The notes under the pieces: generated by a model | Told to the model about the DNA's origin: nothing | Database searches by the model: none | The model's input: only the letters and a program-made list of their open reading frames with translations | NCBI GenBank assembly: GCA_903873965.1 | Contig: CAIQQO010000235.1 | Span: 1 to 64,000 of the forward strand | DNA from: an uncultured bacterium | GTDB taxonomy: Bacteria; Chloroflexota; Anaerolineae; J036; Brachytrichaceae | Length of the DNA stretch: 64,000 nucleotides | Direction: 5' to 3' | Position numbers and translations under genes: made by a program | In this document: one piece after another, positions 1-9,291 of the stretch | Layout: every line of letters begins with the position of its first letter | Numbering within the stretch: the stretch's first letter is position 1

Positions 1-588
1 GACCAGCCAGTGTACAACCTACTCACGATTGATCTGCGCGGTTGGGGTGATACGGCACCCACGATGTACCCGTACGAGATGCCGTGGTGGGGCAGCGTCG
101 ATCGTTACCTTGCCTATGGCACGGCAGCTCTGGGCGACCCAATCATGGGAATGCGTATCCATGATGCGTTGCGCGCACTGGCATGGTTGCGGACGCGCCC
201 GGAAGTGAACCCGGCGCAAATCGTGATCACGGGCGCAGGTCTGGGCAGCATTGTGGCATTGCATGTGGCTGCCATCGACCGCGGCAGGCTGGCCGGCGTC
301 GTCGGGTGGGGTGGGTTATCCTCGTTCCGGAGCTTGATAGCCGCGGAACGTTATCCGTGGCCTGCAGATGCCTTCCTGCCTAATGCGCTGCGCTACTATG
401 ACCTGCCCGAATTGGCGGCGACGGCGTCATGCCCGGTGAGGTTGCTTGGACTGCGCGACGGCACAGGAGCGCCCGCTGGTGATGATGAGGTGTCACGTTA
501 TCGCGCAGCAGCGCAAGTCGAGGTTACCCCGCAAGCAGATGACACCTTGATTGTCGCGAGCATCCATGCGCTATTAGCCGGTAAATGA
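1..588 (+). CDS. Alpha/beta-hydrolase (acetylxylan-esterase-like), C-terminal part
   Basis: The reading frame is open at the left edge, so the N-terminus lies outside the window. The visible part has alpha/beta-hydrolase features: a strand plus LRGWGDT near the start, then a predicted nucleophile elbow reading ITGAGLGS, followed by an aliphatic helix with AAIDR as in acetylxylan esterase-like proteins. The expected G-x-S-x-G elbow reads G-A-G-L-G, so the nucleophilic Ser is replaced by Gly. A late His (ASIHALL) could be the catalytic His. Either this is a non-catalytic member or it acts by another route. It is convergent with the LysM gene, with a perfect hairpin between them. Substrate unknown. 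Confidence 0.6.
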   Translation, partial: DQPVYNLLTIDLRGWGDTAPTMYPYEMPWWGSVDRYLAYGTAALGDPIMGMRIHDALRALAWLRTRPEVNPAQIVITGAGLGSIVALHVAAIDRGRLAGVVGWGGLSSFRSLIAAERYPWPADAFLPNALRYYDLPELAATASCPVRLLGLRDGTGAPAGDDEVSRYRAAAQVEVTPQADDTLIVASIHALLAGK

Positions 589-605
589 CGCCGTTTTCGA
601 TCACA

Positions 606-635
606 TCGCCGCTATATCCGCGGGTATAGCGGCGA
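606..635. terminator. Perfect 11-bp hairpin between convergent genes
   Basis: TCGCCGCTATA (606-616) and TATAGCGGCGA (625-635) are perfect inverted repeats with an 8-nt loop. No T-run follows. It lies between the hydrolase stop and the LysM gene stop, so it could end transcription from both sides. Confidence 0.5.
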
Positions 636-657
636 CGGCTGTACGGCGTTTGCTGGT

Positions 658-1122
658 TTATAACTCGGGAAGGATGAGAATCTGTCCTATATGCAGGACA
701 TAGGGTGCTTCCAGCGCATTGGCTTTGGCGATGGTGCGCCAGAACAATGGTGAGCCATATACCTTTGAGGCGATATCCCACACGCCTTCACCGGCCTTGA
801 CGGCATAGGTGTTGCTCAATGCCAGGCGTTGCGTGCTGATGCTGGCGACGCCTGGTACGCCGGCGGCGGTGGTTTCAGCCAGGTAACGCAGGCGCAGGCT
901 GGGAATGACGCCGACGAGGTCAATTGTCAGACCCCGTTGTTCGACTGTTATTGGAATGCCGACGAGTGCGGTGTTGCCCTTCAAAGCGTTTTTTACCCCA
1001 ATAACCAGATCGGGCACAGGAATGGCTGTTGGCGCGGGTGCTGCTGTCGGCGCCGGTTTTGTAGCTGGGGCTGTCGTGGGGATGATGGTTGGCACGATAT
1101 GAAATATCATAATGCCCGCCAT
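658..1122 (-). CDS. BON-LysM domain protein
   Basis: A 154-residue protein. After a Pro/Ala/Thr-rich N-terminal stretch comes a BON-like domain (about residues 38-100: VIGVKNAL, then a strand pattern ending GVASIST), then a C-terminal LysM domain (TYAVKAGEGVWDIASKVYG through GQILILPEL). BON-LysM proteins are usually envelope-associated; LysM binds peptidoglycan or other GlcNAc polymers. No convincing signal peptide or membrane helix is visible after the ATG, and a stop codon lies directly upstream, so export is not explained by this start. No clear Shine-Dalgarno sequence. It is convergent with the upstream hydrolase and divergent from auracyanin. Confidence 0.75.
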   Translation of the reverse strand: MAGIMIFHIVPTIIPTTAPATKPAPTAAPAPTAIPVPDLVIGVKNALKGNTALVGIPITVEQRGLTIDLVGVIPSLRLRYLAETTAAGVPGVASISTQRLALSNTYAVKAGEGVWDIASKVYGSPLFWRTIAKANALEAPYVLHIGQILILPEL

Positions 1123-1249
1123 TTACGGTGACTATGATGAGGGAGCTACTGGCTTCTGCTCCCATATTTCATCTCCGATCACGTTTTACGTTTCTGCCCC
1201 TTTTCACGTTAAAATTGACAAACATATCACGTTGAGGAGAATAGTAGGA

Positions 1250-1735
1250 ATGACAAAAATAACATCACGCAGAGAGTTTCTTAAACTAGGTGGATTGAGC
1301 CTGGTTGGTGTGGCCATCGCGGCCTGTGGCGGCGCCGCTCCGGCAGCCACAAGCGCGCCCGCCGCCAAGTCAGCCGTTACGCTGGAAATCGCTTCGAAGG
1401 GTGAGGAACTGCTGTACGACAAGGACACATTAACGGCACCCGCCGGTTCCAGCATCACGCTCAAGTTGAAGAACAACTCCAGCGCGCTGCAGCACAATTG
1501 GGTGTTGGTCAAGGCCGGTAAGAGCGATACGGTTGCAGCTGATGGTCTTGCCGCAGGCGAGGCCGCCAACTACGTTAAGGAAAAAGACGCCAACGTCATC
1601 GCGCACCTGGCGATAGTGAAGCCTGGTGAAACCGGCACGATCACCTTTGACGCGCCTGCGCCCGGTTCGTACCCGTACATCTGCACCTTCCCCGGCCATT
1701 ACGTGCTGATGAAAGGCACGCTGATTATCAAATAA
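1250..1735 (+). CDS. Auracyanin-like blue copper lipoprotein
   Basis: A 161-residue type-1 copper protein. The N-terminus has a twin-arginine motif (SRREFLKLGG) followed by a lipobox (AIAAC), so it should be Tat-exported and lipid-anchored. The cupredoxin domain shows all four usual ligands: His82 (QHNW), Cys145, His150 and Met154 in YICTFPGHYVLM. Auracyanins are electron carriers of Chloroflexota, proposed to link complex III-type enzymes to terminal acceptors. The ATG at 1250 is chosen because GAGGAG lies at 1234-1239 and because it places the Tat motif at the N-terminus; the frame is open further upstream. A consensus -35 TTGACA is at 1215-1220, with only a weak -10 (AGAATA, 1238-1243). 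Confidence 0.88.
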   Translation: MTKITSRREFLKLGGLSLVGVAIAACGGAAPAATSAPAAKSAVTLEIASKGEELLYDKDTLTAPAGSSITLKLKNNSSALQHNWVLVKAGKSDTVAADGLAAGEAANYVKEKDANVIAHLAIVKPGETGTITFDAPAPGSYPYICTFPGHYVLMKGTLIIK

Positions 1736-1758
1736 CGGGTCTGCACTGAACAGAAAGT

Positions 1759-1840
1759 CAGGGGTCAGAAGCCTGAATCACGAATTACTGGTTTCATGAA
1801 TATCCCCAAAAGTCACCGGCAATCCGACCTCTGACCTCTG
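1759..1840. terminator. Hairpin between convergent auracyanin and CLC genes
   Basis: CAGGGGTCAGA (1759-1769) pairs with TCTGACCTCTG (1830-1840), 11 bp with one G-U pair and a 60-nt loop. The TCAGAAG word recurs in hairpins at 38942 and 46459. A terminator role is inferred from the position between convergent genes. Confidence 0.35.
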
Positions 1841-1852
1841 TTCTCTAGCCTC

Positions 1853-3895
1853 TCAGTTTCCGCTTAGTTCGCGCAGGCTTTCTGCTGCGTCATCCTTGGC
1901 CACCAGAACCAGCACATCACCACCGCATACGAGCGTATCGCCGCGTGGCACGATGATGTCGCTGCCGCGTCGGATGCTGGCGATCACGCAGTCCCTCGGC
2001 CATATGGTCGCACTGACGCTCCTATCGGCGCATAATGCGCCTGGCTGGATCGTAATCTCTTGCACGCGAGCGCCGCTATACACTCCCAGTCGCACCTGCT
2101 CGCCACGCTGGCGCAGTTCGGCGCGGCGGGTGAGTGCCACGTCATAAGCGCGTACCATGTCGGCGCGCCGCAATACGCCGATCAGGCGATGCGTGTCTTC
2201 GCGCGCAACGACCGGCAACCGCCCAATGTCGCGTGTGCCCATTCTTCGCATGGCGGCGTCGATCGATTCATCCGGAAATGCCGTCAGCACTTCATGTGTA
2301 CACACGTCATCGACTGTCGCGCCGGGAGGCAGCTTTCTGTCTGCAATCCGCGAACGCTCGACATCCTGCAGTGTCAAAATCCCGCATAGCCGGTTGGCGG
2401 CGTCGACGATCGTTACGCCGTGATGCCGCGTACGAAAAAGCCAATCGGAGGCTTCGCTCAGCGGTTGCGTAGCGCGCAAGGTGGAAGGTGATCGTTCCAT
2501 CACCTCGTCCACCCGTATGTTAGTCAGCAATTCGACATCGCGCCCGCGCTCCAGTCGAACGCCTTTGCGCGCCAGCGCCCGTGTGTACACCGAATCACGC
2601 TGCAGCTTTTGTGCAATCACGACACTTACTGTGACGGCGAATGTGAGTGGCAATATGATGTGGTAATCGTTCGTCATCTCGAACAGGAGGAGGATTGCTG
2701 TCAGGGGCATGTGCAAGGCGCCTGCCAGCACAGCAGCCATGCCGACCATGGCAAAGGCCGCCGGCGTGATGCTGAGTTGCGGAAAAGCGGCGCTCACGAT
2801 CTGTCCGAAGGCATTACCAGCCATGGCGCCGATGAATAACGATGGCGCAAAGACGCCGCCTGGGAAGCCGGCGCCAATGCTGATGGGCGTGAGCAGCAGC
2901 TTGCCTACCAGCAAGGCAAGTACGAGACCAATGGCAAGCGTTTCGCCATTCAGCACGGCGCCGATGGTTTCGTAGCCGATGCCAAACAATTGCGGCAGCC
3001 AGATGCCCGCAATGCCGACGATCACTCCGCCGATGATGGGCTTGGTCCAGCGCGGGATGCTCATGCGGTGAAATAGCGTCCCAGCGCGATCAAGCAAAAG
3101 GATGTAGGCCGCTGCGATGGGCCCGGCGATCAGCCCAAGCAGCAGGTAAAAAGGCAGTTCCGGCAGGCCACCCACGGCATAGATAGGTACATGGAAGGCA
3201 GGCTGCGGGCCTGTGATGGCCTGCGTCAGCACCGCCGAGGTCACTGCAGCGAGTGTGACGGCGCCGAGAGATCCGGCGTTGAATTCGCCAAGAATGACTT
3301 CGATTGCAAAAAACACGCCTGCGATCGGTGCGTTGAATGCCGCGGCAATACCGGCTGCGGCGCCGGCGGCGACCAGCGTGCGCATGCGGTCATCCGATAG
3401 CCGCGCGATCTGGCCAACAAATGATCCAAGGTTGGCCCCTATCTGCACCAGGGGGTCTTCAGGCCCGACAGATGCGCCCGCGCCAATTGAAATAGCAGCG
3501 GCGATGGCTTTGGCAGGCATTTGGCGGTAAGGTAGCCGTCCCCCTGTCAGGGCTACAGCCTCCATGATGCCGGCGATGCCGTGGTGTCGCTCTTCGCTCA
3601 CGAAGCGCATCATGATGAGGCCGACGACAAGACCGCCGATCACGGGGATCAGGAATGCGGCCCACGGGCCAATGGCGCTGACGTACGGGGCGATCCACGT
3701 GTTCGCCCACGTAGCCTCTGTTTTCGCTAGGAAAGTGACACTGTAAATGACGCCGATCAGGAATTTGAAAAGCCACACGCCGAGAGCACTGGTCAGGCCG
3801 ACAGCAATGGCTGCGCCTGTCAGCAGGACGGATTCCGATGGTTGCAGGCGATCCAGCCCGCGGACGAATGGGTTTATGGCAGAAGACTTTCGCAT
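1853..3895 (-). CDS. CLC-family chloride channel/transporter with CBS pair and TrkA-C domain
   Basis: A 680-residue protein. The first ~440 residues form the CLC membrane domain: GASVGPEDPLVQIG carries the gating Glu in the GxExP loop, and AGFPGGVFAPS is the second filter motif. Two CBS motifs follow (around VDEVMERSPSTLRA and DDVCTHEVLTAFPD). The C-terminus is a TrkA-C/RCK-C domain (VSATIWPRDCVIASIRRG...VLVLVA). In ClcA antiporters the internal proton Glu follows another Glu (FIIEEM); here FAIEVIL has Val at that place, which suggests a channel rather than a proton-coupled exchanger (inference). The CBS and TrkA-C domains suggest gating by nucleotides or small ligands. Predicted leaderless: TATAAT is 10 nt before the ATG. 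Confidence 0.88.
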   Translation of the reverse strand: MRKSSAINPFVRGLDRLQPSESVLLTGAAIAVGLTSALGVWLFKFLIGVIYSVTFLAKTEATWANTWIAPYVSAIGPWAAFLIPVIGGLVVGLIMMRFVSEERHHGIAGIMEAVALTGGRLPYRQMPAKAIAAAISIGAGASVGPEDPLVQIGANLGSFVGQIARLSDDRMRTLVAAGAAAGIAAAFNAPIAGVFFAIEVILGEFNAGSLGAVTLAAVTSAVLTQAITGPQPAFHVPIYAVGGLPELPFYLLLGLIAGPIAAAYILLLDRAGTLFHRMSIPRWTKPIIGGVIVGIAGIWLPQLFGIGYETIGAVLNGETLAIGLVLALLVGKLLLTPISIGAGFPGGVFAPSLFIGAMAGNAFGQIVSAAFPQLSITPAAFAMVGMAAVLAGALHMPLTAILLLFEMTNDYHIILPLTFAVTVSVVIAQKLQRDSVYTRALARKGVRLERGRDVELLTNIRVDEVMERSPSTLRATQPLSEASDWLFRTRHHGVTIVDAANRLCGILTLQDVERSRIADRKLPPGATVDDVCTHEVLTAFPDESIDAAMRRMGTRDIGRLPVVAREDTHRLIGVLRRADMVRAYDVALTRRAELRQRGEQVRLGVYSGARVQEITIQPGALCADRSVSATIWPRDCVIASIRRGSDIIVPRGDTLVCGGDVLVLVAKDDAAESLRELSGN

Positions 3896-3905
3896 GTCGC
3901 GGCCT

Positions 3906-3911
3906 ATTATA
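3906..3911 (-). promoter_or_regulatory. -10 box of CLC gene, leaderless type
   Basis: TATAAT on the minus strand, 10 nt upstream of the ATG at 3895. No Shine-Dalgarno sequence lies between. Confidence 0.5.
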
Positions 3912-3957
3912 GGAGGGGGTGAAAAAATGACGATTCGCCAAATGGCTTCACTCGGCC

Positions 3958-3963
3958 TATACT
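3958..3963 (+). promoter_or_regulatory. -10 box of the 2-oxoacid:ferredoxin oxidoreductase operon
   Basis: TATACT, about 30 nt upstream of the first start codon and followed by the strong ribosome site AAGGAGG (3982-3988). The -35 region is weak. Confidence 0.45.
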
Positions 3964-3994
3964 ATTAGGTACCTTAGCAATAAGGAGGTTGCAT

Positions 3995-4243
3995 ATGGCA
4001 TTGAAAGGCCGCATCGTTATAGACACCGAAAGATGTAAGGGCTGTGAGCTTTGCGCAAGCGTGTGCCCTCATGTGGCGATCCACATGTCCGACACGTTCA
4101 ACGCGAAGGGTTATCGGCCTGCCCAGTGGGCGGACCTCAACAATGAATGCACTGGCTGCGCCTCGTGTGCTGTTCTGTGCCCCGAAGCAGCGATTCGGGT
4201 TTATCGTGAGGTACCGGCACGAGCAGTTACCACCACGACCTGA
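3995..4243 (+). CDS. 2-oxoacid:ferredoxin oxidoreductase, delta (2x[4Fe-4S] ferredoxin) subunit
   Basis: An 82-residue ferredoxin-like protein with two classic clusters, CKGCELCASVCP and CTGCASCAVLCP, each CxxCxxCxxxCP, so it should carry two [4Fe-4S] centres. It is the first gene of a delta-alpha-beta-gamma operon and passes electrons from the TPP-containing enzyme to ferredoxin. The ATG at 3995 is six bases after a perfect AAGGAGG. An in-frame TTG six bases earlier is rejected because it abuts the ribosome site. The next gene starts about 20 bases after this stop. Confidence 0.9.
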   Translation: MALKGRIVIDTERCKGCELCASVCPHVAIHMSDTFNAKGYRPAQWADLNNECTGCASCAVLCPEAAIRVYREVPARAVTTTT

Positions 4244-4264
4244 AGCGTGAAGGTTGAGGAACAT

Positions 4265-5395
4265 ATGGCTATAGAGTTATTGAAAGGAAATGAGGCGATT
4301 GCCGAGGCCGCTGTGCGCGCCGGGGTGGATGCCTATTTCGGTTATCCGATTACACCTCAGACCGAGCTGCTCGAATACATGGCAAAGCGCATGCCTGAAC
4401 TAGGGCGCGTCTTTTTGCAAGCTGAGAGCGAGTTGGGTGCAATCAACATGGTGTATGGCGCCGCGTGCGCCGGTAAACGCGCCATGACGTCTTCATCAAG
4501 CCCGGGGGTCAGTCTGATGCAGGAAGGATTGAGCTACATCGCTGCCGCCGAAGTTCCGGTGGTGCTGGTCGATGTCATGCGCGGTGGTCCCGGTTTGGGC
4601 AACATCGCGCCCAGCCAATCCGACTATTTTCAGATGGTGAAATCGGCTGGACACGGCGACTTCAAACCGATCGTGCTGGCGCCTGCCAGCGTGCAGGAAG
4701 CGGTCGACATCATGGACCTGGCGTTTGATCTGGCCGACAAATACCGCACGATTGTGACAGTCCTGCTCGATGGCACGATTGGTCAGATGATGGAGCCGGC
4801 CGAGTTGCCGCCCATGAAACCGCGCCGTACCGCCGCGCCGGGATGGGCGCTGACAGGCGCTGCCGATCGCTCGAAAAATATGATTCTGCCATTCCGTTTA
4901 CAGGTCGATGATCTGGAGGCCTATAACCTGCAGTTGCAGCAGAAGCTGGCATTGATTGCGCACAGCGAGGTGCGGTATCACGAGCAGATGGTGGACGATG
5001 CCGAGTTGATCGTAGTCGGCTTTGGCACCGCGGGACGCATTGCCCAGACTGCCGTCAGACTGGCGCGTCGGCAGGGCATTAAGGCCGGCCTGTTTCGCCC
5101 GATCACACTATGGCCGTTCCCAGAACGACGTTTGTCGCAACTGGCTGATGACGCGCGCGGTTTTCTGGTTGTGGAGATGAACGCGGGTCAGATGGTGGAA
5201 GATGTGCGGCTGGCGGTTGGCGGACAGGCGCCGGTTAAGTTCCTTGGCCGCATGGGCGGTTCTCTGCCCATGCCCGATGACATCCTGGCCGCCATTGTTA
5301 AGCTTGATCAAGCGTCAACTAGGGCGCAGCCCGACGCGCCATGCACGATCGAGGGACCGTCGATGCCTCTCAAGCACTTTGTGTCGGTCAACTAG
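4265..5395 (+). CDS. vorB: 2-oxoacid:ferredoxin oxidoreductase, alpha subunit (VorB type)
   Basis: A 376-residue protein. GYPITPQTE and the [12 protein letters not shown] segment mark the pyruvate:ferredoxin oxidoreductase domain [18 protein letters not shown] and RGGPGLGN follow. The GHGD...[10 protein letters not shown] segment is typical of VorB, the 2-ketoisovalerate enzyme. The C-terminal half is the domain II transketolase-like fold ([15 protein letters not shown]). The complex oxidatively decarboxylates a 2-oxoacid to an acyl-CoA and reduces ferredoxin; it can also run reductively. Branched-chain 2-oxoacids are the best guess, 2-oxoglutarate the alternative. The ATG at 4265 follows GAGGA at 4256-4260; a GTG at 4247 is also in frame. 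Confidence 0.88.
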   Translation: MAIELLKGNEAIAEAAVRAGVDAYFGYPITPQTELLEYMAKRMPELGRVFLQAESELGAINMVYGAACAGKRAMTSSSSPGVSLMQEGLSYIAAAEVPVVLVDVMRGGPGLGNIAPSQSDYFQMVKSAGHGDFKPIVLAPASVQEAVDIMDLAFDLADKYRTIVTVLLDGTIGQMMEPAELPPMKPRRTAAPGWALTGAADRSKNMILPFRLQVDDLEAYNLQLQQKLALIAHSEVRYHEQMVDDAELIVVGFGTAGRIAQTAVRLARRQGIKAGLFRPITLWPFPERRLSQLADDARGFLVVEMNAGQMVEDVRLAVGGQAPVKFLGRMGGSLPMPDDILAAIVKLDQASTRAQPDAPCTIEGPSMPLKHFVSVN

Positions 5396-5454
5396 GCTTT
5401 AGCCTGGCAACCGCGAACTTGTGCGAATCAAAGAAAGCGGTAAGGGTTTGAATC

Positions 5455-6237
<783 letters not shown>

Positions 6238-6240
6238 ATC

Positions 6241-6798
6241 ATGCAGTACGACGTTGTCTTTAGTGGCTTTGGCGGGCAGGGCGTGTTATACGCAGGTCAG
6301 TTGCTGGCGTACGCCGCGATGGATCATGGATTGCACGTCACCTGGATGCCTTCCTACGGACCCGAGATGCGCGGCGGCACGGCCAACTGTACGGTGATCG
6401 TCTCGGACGAGGATATCGGTTCACCACTGGTGACCCATCCCACCAACGTGATCGCGTTGAACAACCCGTCGGTCGACAAGTATGAGCCCCTGGTAGCGCA
6501 AGGTGGATTGTTGATCTACAACGCTTCACTCACATCGCGCACTCTCACGCGCCCGGATATTCGCGGCATCCCGATCCATGCCAGCGAAGCGGCGGCGGAG
6601 TTGGGCAACCTGCGCCTGCTCAACATGATCATGATGGGCGCGTTACTGCAGCTGGCCGACGCCATAGTGCCGATTGAAGTAGTTGAAATAGCGCTCGAAA
6701 GGCACATGGCAACCCGCCACGCTGAACTGCTCGCGTTGAACCGTTCAGCCTTGCGGCGCGGCATGGCACTCGCGAACTTCGCCGGCGCGGTAGCGTAA
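6241..6798 (+). CDS. 2-oxoacid:ferredoxin oxidoreductase, gamma subunit
   Basis: A 185-residue protein. [19 protein letters not shown] near the N-terminus and [14 protein letters not shown] are hallmarks of the gamma subunit (POR domain). It helps bind CoA and completes the catalytic core with the alpha and beta subunits. AAAGGAG lies about ten bases before the ATG, and the beta-subunit stop is three bases upstream, so the two are co-translated. It is the last gene of the operon; a direct and inverted repeat block follows. Confidence 0.9.
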   Translation: MQYDVVFSGFGGQGVLYAGQLLAYAAMDHGLHVTWMPSYGPEMRGGTANCTVIVSDEDIGSPLVTHPTNVIALNNPSVDKYEPLVAQGGLLIYNASLTSRTLTRPDIRGIPIHASEAAAELGNLRLLNMIMMGALLQLADAIVPIEVVEIALERHMATRHAELLALNRSALRRGMALANFAGAVA

Positions 6799-6800
6799 AA

Positions 6801-6939
6801 CGTGAAACGTAATCGGAAGAGTCTGATCATGTTTTCGCCCAACCAGGCTAAAACACCGGACACCCGGACCGCTCTGATTACGTTTCACGCCCAACTTGGC
6901 TAAAGCACACGACACCCAGTCCGTTCTGATTACGTTTTA
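6801..6939 (+). repeat. Two 52-bp tandem repeats plus an inverted partial copy
   Basis: Units at 6836-6887 and 6888-6939 are exactly 52 bp each and match at 43 of 52 positions. Each ends in GATTACGTTT(C/T)A. CGTGAAACGTAATC at 6801-6814 is the perfect reverse complement of GATTACGTTTCACG at 6876-6889, so the block can also fold. It lies between the oxidoreductase operon and marR, and the last unit leads into the marR promoter. Related GTGAAACGTAAT words occur elsewhere in the window. Confidence 0.8.
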
Positions 6940-6949
6940 CGCTTTACGT

Positions 6950-6966
6950 TATAATTAGCTAGCTAA
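6950..6966 (+). promoter_or_regulatory. marR -10 box overlapped by a 12-bp palindromic operator
   Basis: TATAAT at 6950-6955 is followed, sharing one base, by the perfect palindrome TTAGCTAGCTAA at 6955-6966. The identical 12-mer recurs at 7454-7465 before the exporter. A site over the -10/start region fits MarR-type autorepression. No good -35 hexamer is visible. Confidence 0.7.
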
Positions 6967-6977
6967 CTAATATCGCA

Positions 6978-7433
6978 ATGAATACATCAAACATGCCTCA
7001 CACGCTGGATCACCTGCTGGCGCAAGTGTGCAGGTTGCATCATGCCCACTTTCATGAGTTGTTGAGCGGCACGGGTGTGTTCCGCGGTCAGCCGCCTGTG
7101 CTTGAGGCGCTGATGCTGAAGGATGGGCAGACGCATGGCGAATTGGCGGAACAGTTGCACGTTACCCCGGCCACGATGAGCCGCATGATCCGACGAATGG
7201 CGCATACGAAGCTCGTAGTAGCGCGGCGCGACCTTGACGACAAACGAGTATCACGGGTGTATTTGACCGAAGAAGGGCGCGCCATGCGCAACGTGTTGCA
7301 GCAGGCATTTGAGCGATCAGAGGCCGACGCCTTTGCCGATTTTACGATGGAAGAGCGCGTGCTGCTGCGCCGCTTCCTGCTGCAGATTCGCTCCAATCTC
7401 ATCCGCGTGGTGGGCGAGGACATTCTCCATTGA
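6978..7433 (+). CDS. MarR-family transcriptional regulator
   Basis: A 151-residue protein with the MarR winged-helix layout: an N-terminal helix, then the helix-turn-helix (GELAEQLHVTPATMSRMIRRM), then the wing with the conserved DxR-like turn (RRDLDDKRVSRVYLTEEG), and a C-terminal dimerization helix. MarR proteins are dimers that bind palindromes and release DNA on ligand binding. Identical palindromes overlap its own promoter and stand upstream of the adjacent ABC exporter, so it very likely represses both itself and the exporter. The inducer is not known. Confidence 0.92.
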   Translation: MNTSNMPHTLDHLLAQVCRLHHAHFHELLSGTGVFRGQPPVLEALMLKDGQTHGELAEQLHVTPATMSRMIRRMAHTKLVVARRDLDDKRVSRVYLTEEGRAMRNVLQQAFERSEADAFADFTMEERVLLRRFLLQIRSNLIRVVGEDILH

Positions 7434-7453
7434 GGTATTTTTACGTAATTTCA

Positions 7454-7465
7454 TTAGCTAGCTAA
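7454..7465 (+). promoter_or_regulatory. Second MarR operator, upstream of the ABC exporter
   Basis: TTAGCTAGCTAA, identical to 6955-6966. A shorter palindrome TTACGTAA lies at 7441-7448. The site is 53 bp before the first exporter gene, suggesting control of the exporter separately from marR read-through. Confidence 0.65.
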
Positions 7466-7518
7466 ACAATTTCTTTCATGATGAAAGGGAACCTGTGTTC
7501 GATCACAGAGAGGACTAA

Positions 7519-9291
7519 ATGCAGGCAATACGACAACTGGCTCAATTTCTCAAACCTTACCGACTGTGGGCCATCCTGGCGCCGCTGGCCATGCTGCTGG
7601 AAGTAGTGATGGATCTGACGCAACCGCAGATGATGCAGCGCATCATCGACAATGGTGTGGCGGCGCGTGATATGAACTACGTGCTGATATCGGCCGGGCT
7701 GATGATCATATTTGCACTTATCGGCGCCATCGGCGGGATTGGGTGCACCGTTTATACCTTCAAGGCGTCACTTGGTTTCAGCGCCGATTTGCGAGCGGCG
7801 TTGTTTCGCAAGGTGCAGACATTCTCGTTTCGCAACCTTGACCAATTTGACACCGGCCAATTGATCACGCGGATGACCAACGATGTCACGCAAATGCAGG
7901 AAGCGGTGGGGGCGCTGCTGCGCATCATGGTGCGCGCGCCACTGCTCATGATCGGCAGCCTGATCATGGCCATTCTCACAGCGGCGCAACTGGCCTTTAT
8001 CCCACTGCTGCTGATCCCTGTGGTGTTGCTGGGCGTGTGGTGGATTATCAGTCGCGCGTACCCGCTGTATGGCGAAGTACAGACGCGCCTCGACACGCTG
8101 AACACCGTAATGCAGGAAAACCTGGCGGGCGTGCGCGTGGTGAAGGCATTTGTGCGCGCGGGCAAGGAAATCGAACGGTTTGGCAAGGCGAATATGAGCC
8201 TGACGGACCAACTGATCAAAGTAGCGCGCGTCACGGCAGTCACCATGCCGATGATGATGAGCATCATGAACGTGGGGATTGCGGGCGTGCTGTGGTTTGG
8301 TGGCAACCAGGTGCAGACAGGCGGGATGCACCTGGGCCAGATCATCGCCTTTGTTAACTACCTGCAACAGACGCTCATGTCGCTGCTGATGGTCAGCATG
8401 CTGGTGCTGCAGGTATCGCGCGCAGCGGCATCGGCGCAACGCATCGAGAAAGTGATGGGCAGCGCGCCTGACGTGCAGGACAAACCGACAGCACAGACAG
8501 AAACAACGCCGCGGGGTCGGGTGGCATTTGAAAAGGTGACGTTCAGCTACGACGGGCACGCGGGTGATCCGGTGCTTAAGGAAATCAGCTTTGTAGCAGA
8601 GCCGGGGCAGACCGTGGCGCTGCTTGGCTCAACGGGCGCGGGCAAGTCCAGTCTGGTCAACCTGATCCCGCGCTTTTACGATGTGACAGGCGGGCGCGTC
8701 ACGATCGACGGCGTTGACGTGCGCGATATGGACCAGGTGGCCTTGCGCCGCCACATTGGCGTCGCGCTGCAAGAGACAGTGCTGTTCTCGGGCAGCATTC
8801 GCGACAACATTCGGTATGGACGGCCGGATGCGAGCGAAGAAGAGGTGATTGCGGCGGCGCAGGCGGCGCAGGCGCATGAATTCATCAACAGCATGCCCGA
8901 TGGCTACGAAACGCAATTGGGCCAGCGCGGCGTTAACCTGTCGGGAGGCCAGAAACAACGCGTGGCGATTGCGCGGGCGCTGCTGGTCAAGCCGACCATA
9001 CTGATACTGGATGACAGCACCAGCGCCATTGACGTGGAGACCGAAGCAGAAATACAAACGGCGCTGCGGCGGCGAGTGAACACGATGAACCCAATTTCTA
9101 ATGAACCCACCTGCACCACCTTCGTCATCGCCCAGCGCATCAGCACGGTGCTGAGCGCCGACAAAATACTGGTGATTGAAGACGGTCAGATCGCGGCGGA
9201 GGGACGGCACGCGGACTTGATGACTACCAGCCAGATCTATCGCGACATCTACGATTCGCAACTGGGCACAGGAGGGAAGGGGCATGGTTAG
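7519..9291 (+). CDS. ABC exporter half-transporter, degenerate-site subunit
   Basis: A 590-residue fusion of an N-terminal six-helix membrane domain (residues 1-~320) and a C-terminal ATPase. Walker A GSTGAGKS starts at residue 370, the signature LSGGQ at 474, and Walker B reads ILILDDSTSAID. The catalytic Glu after Walker B is Asp499. With the next gene, which keeps the Glu, this matches heterodimeric exporters of the TM287/288 and BmrCD type, in which one ATP site is degenerate. Likely role: export of drugs or lipids, induced through the neighbouring MarR. GAGAGG precedes the ATG. Its last 8 bases overlap the partner gene. Confidence 0.92.
   Translation: MQAIRQLAQFLKPYRLWAILAPLAMLLEVVMDLTQPQMMQRIIDNGVAARDMNYVLISAGLMIIFALIGAIGGIGCTVYTFKASLGFSADLRAALFRKVQTFSFRNLDQFDTGQLITRMTNDVTQMQEAVGALLRIMVRAPLLMIGSLIMAILTAAQLAFIPLLLIPVVLLGVWWIISRAYPLYGEVQTRLDTLNTVMQENLAGVRVVKAFVRAGKEIERFGKANMSLTDQLIKVARVTAVTMPMMMSIMNVGIAGVLWFGGNQVQTGGMHLGQIIAFVNYLQQTLMSLLMVSMLVLQVSRAAASAQRIEKVMGSAPDVQDKPTAQTETTPRGRVAFEKVTFSYDGHAGDPVLKEISFVAEPGQTVALLGSTGAGKSSLVNLIPRFYDVTGGRVTIDGVDVRDMDQVALRRHIGVALQETVLFSGSIRDNIRYGRPDASEEEVIAAAQAAQAHEFINSMPDGYETQLGQRGVNLSGGQKQRVAIARALLVKPTILILDDSTSAIDVETEAEIQTALRRRVNTMNPISNEPTCTTFVIAQRISTVLSADKILVIEDGQIAAEGRHADLMTTSQIYRDIYDSQLGTGGKGHG

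Noticed and set aside
3213-3530. Open frame opposite the CLC gene
   Set aside because: It is a high-GC antisense shadow of a well-supported gene with no domain and no ribosome site.
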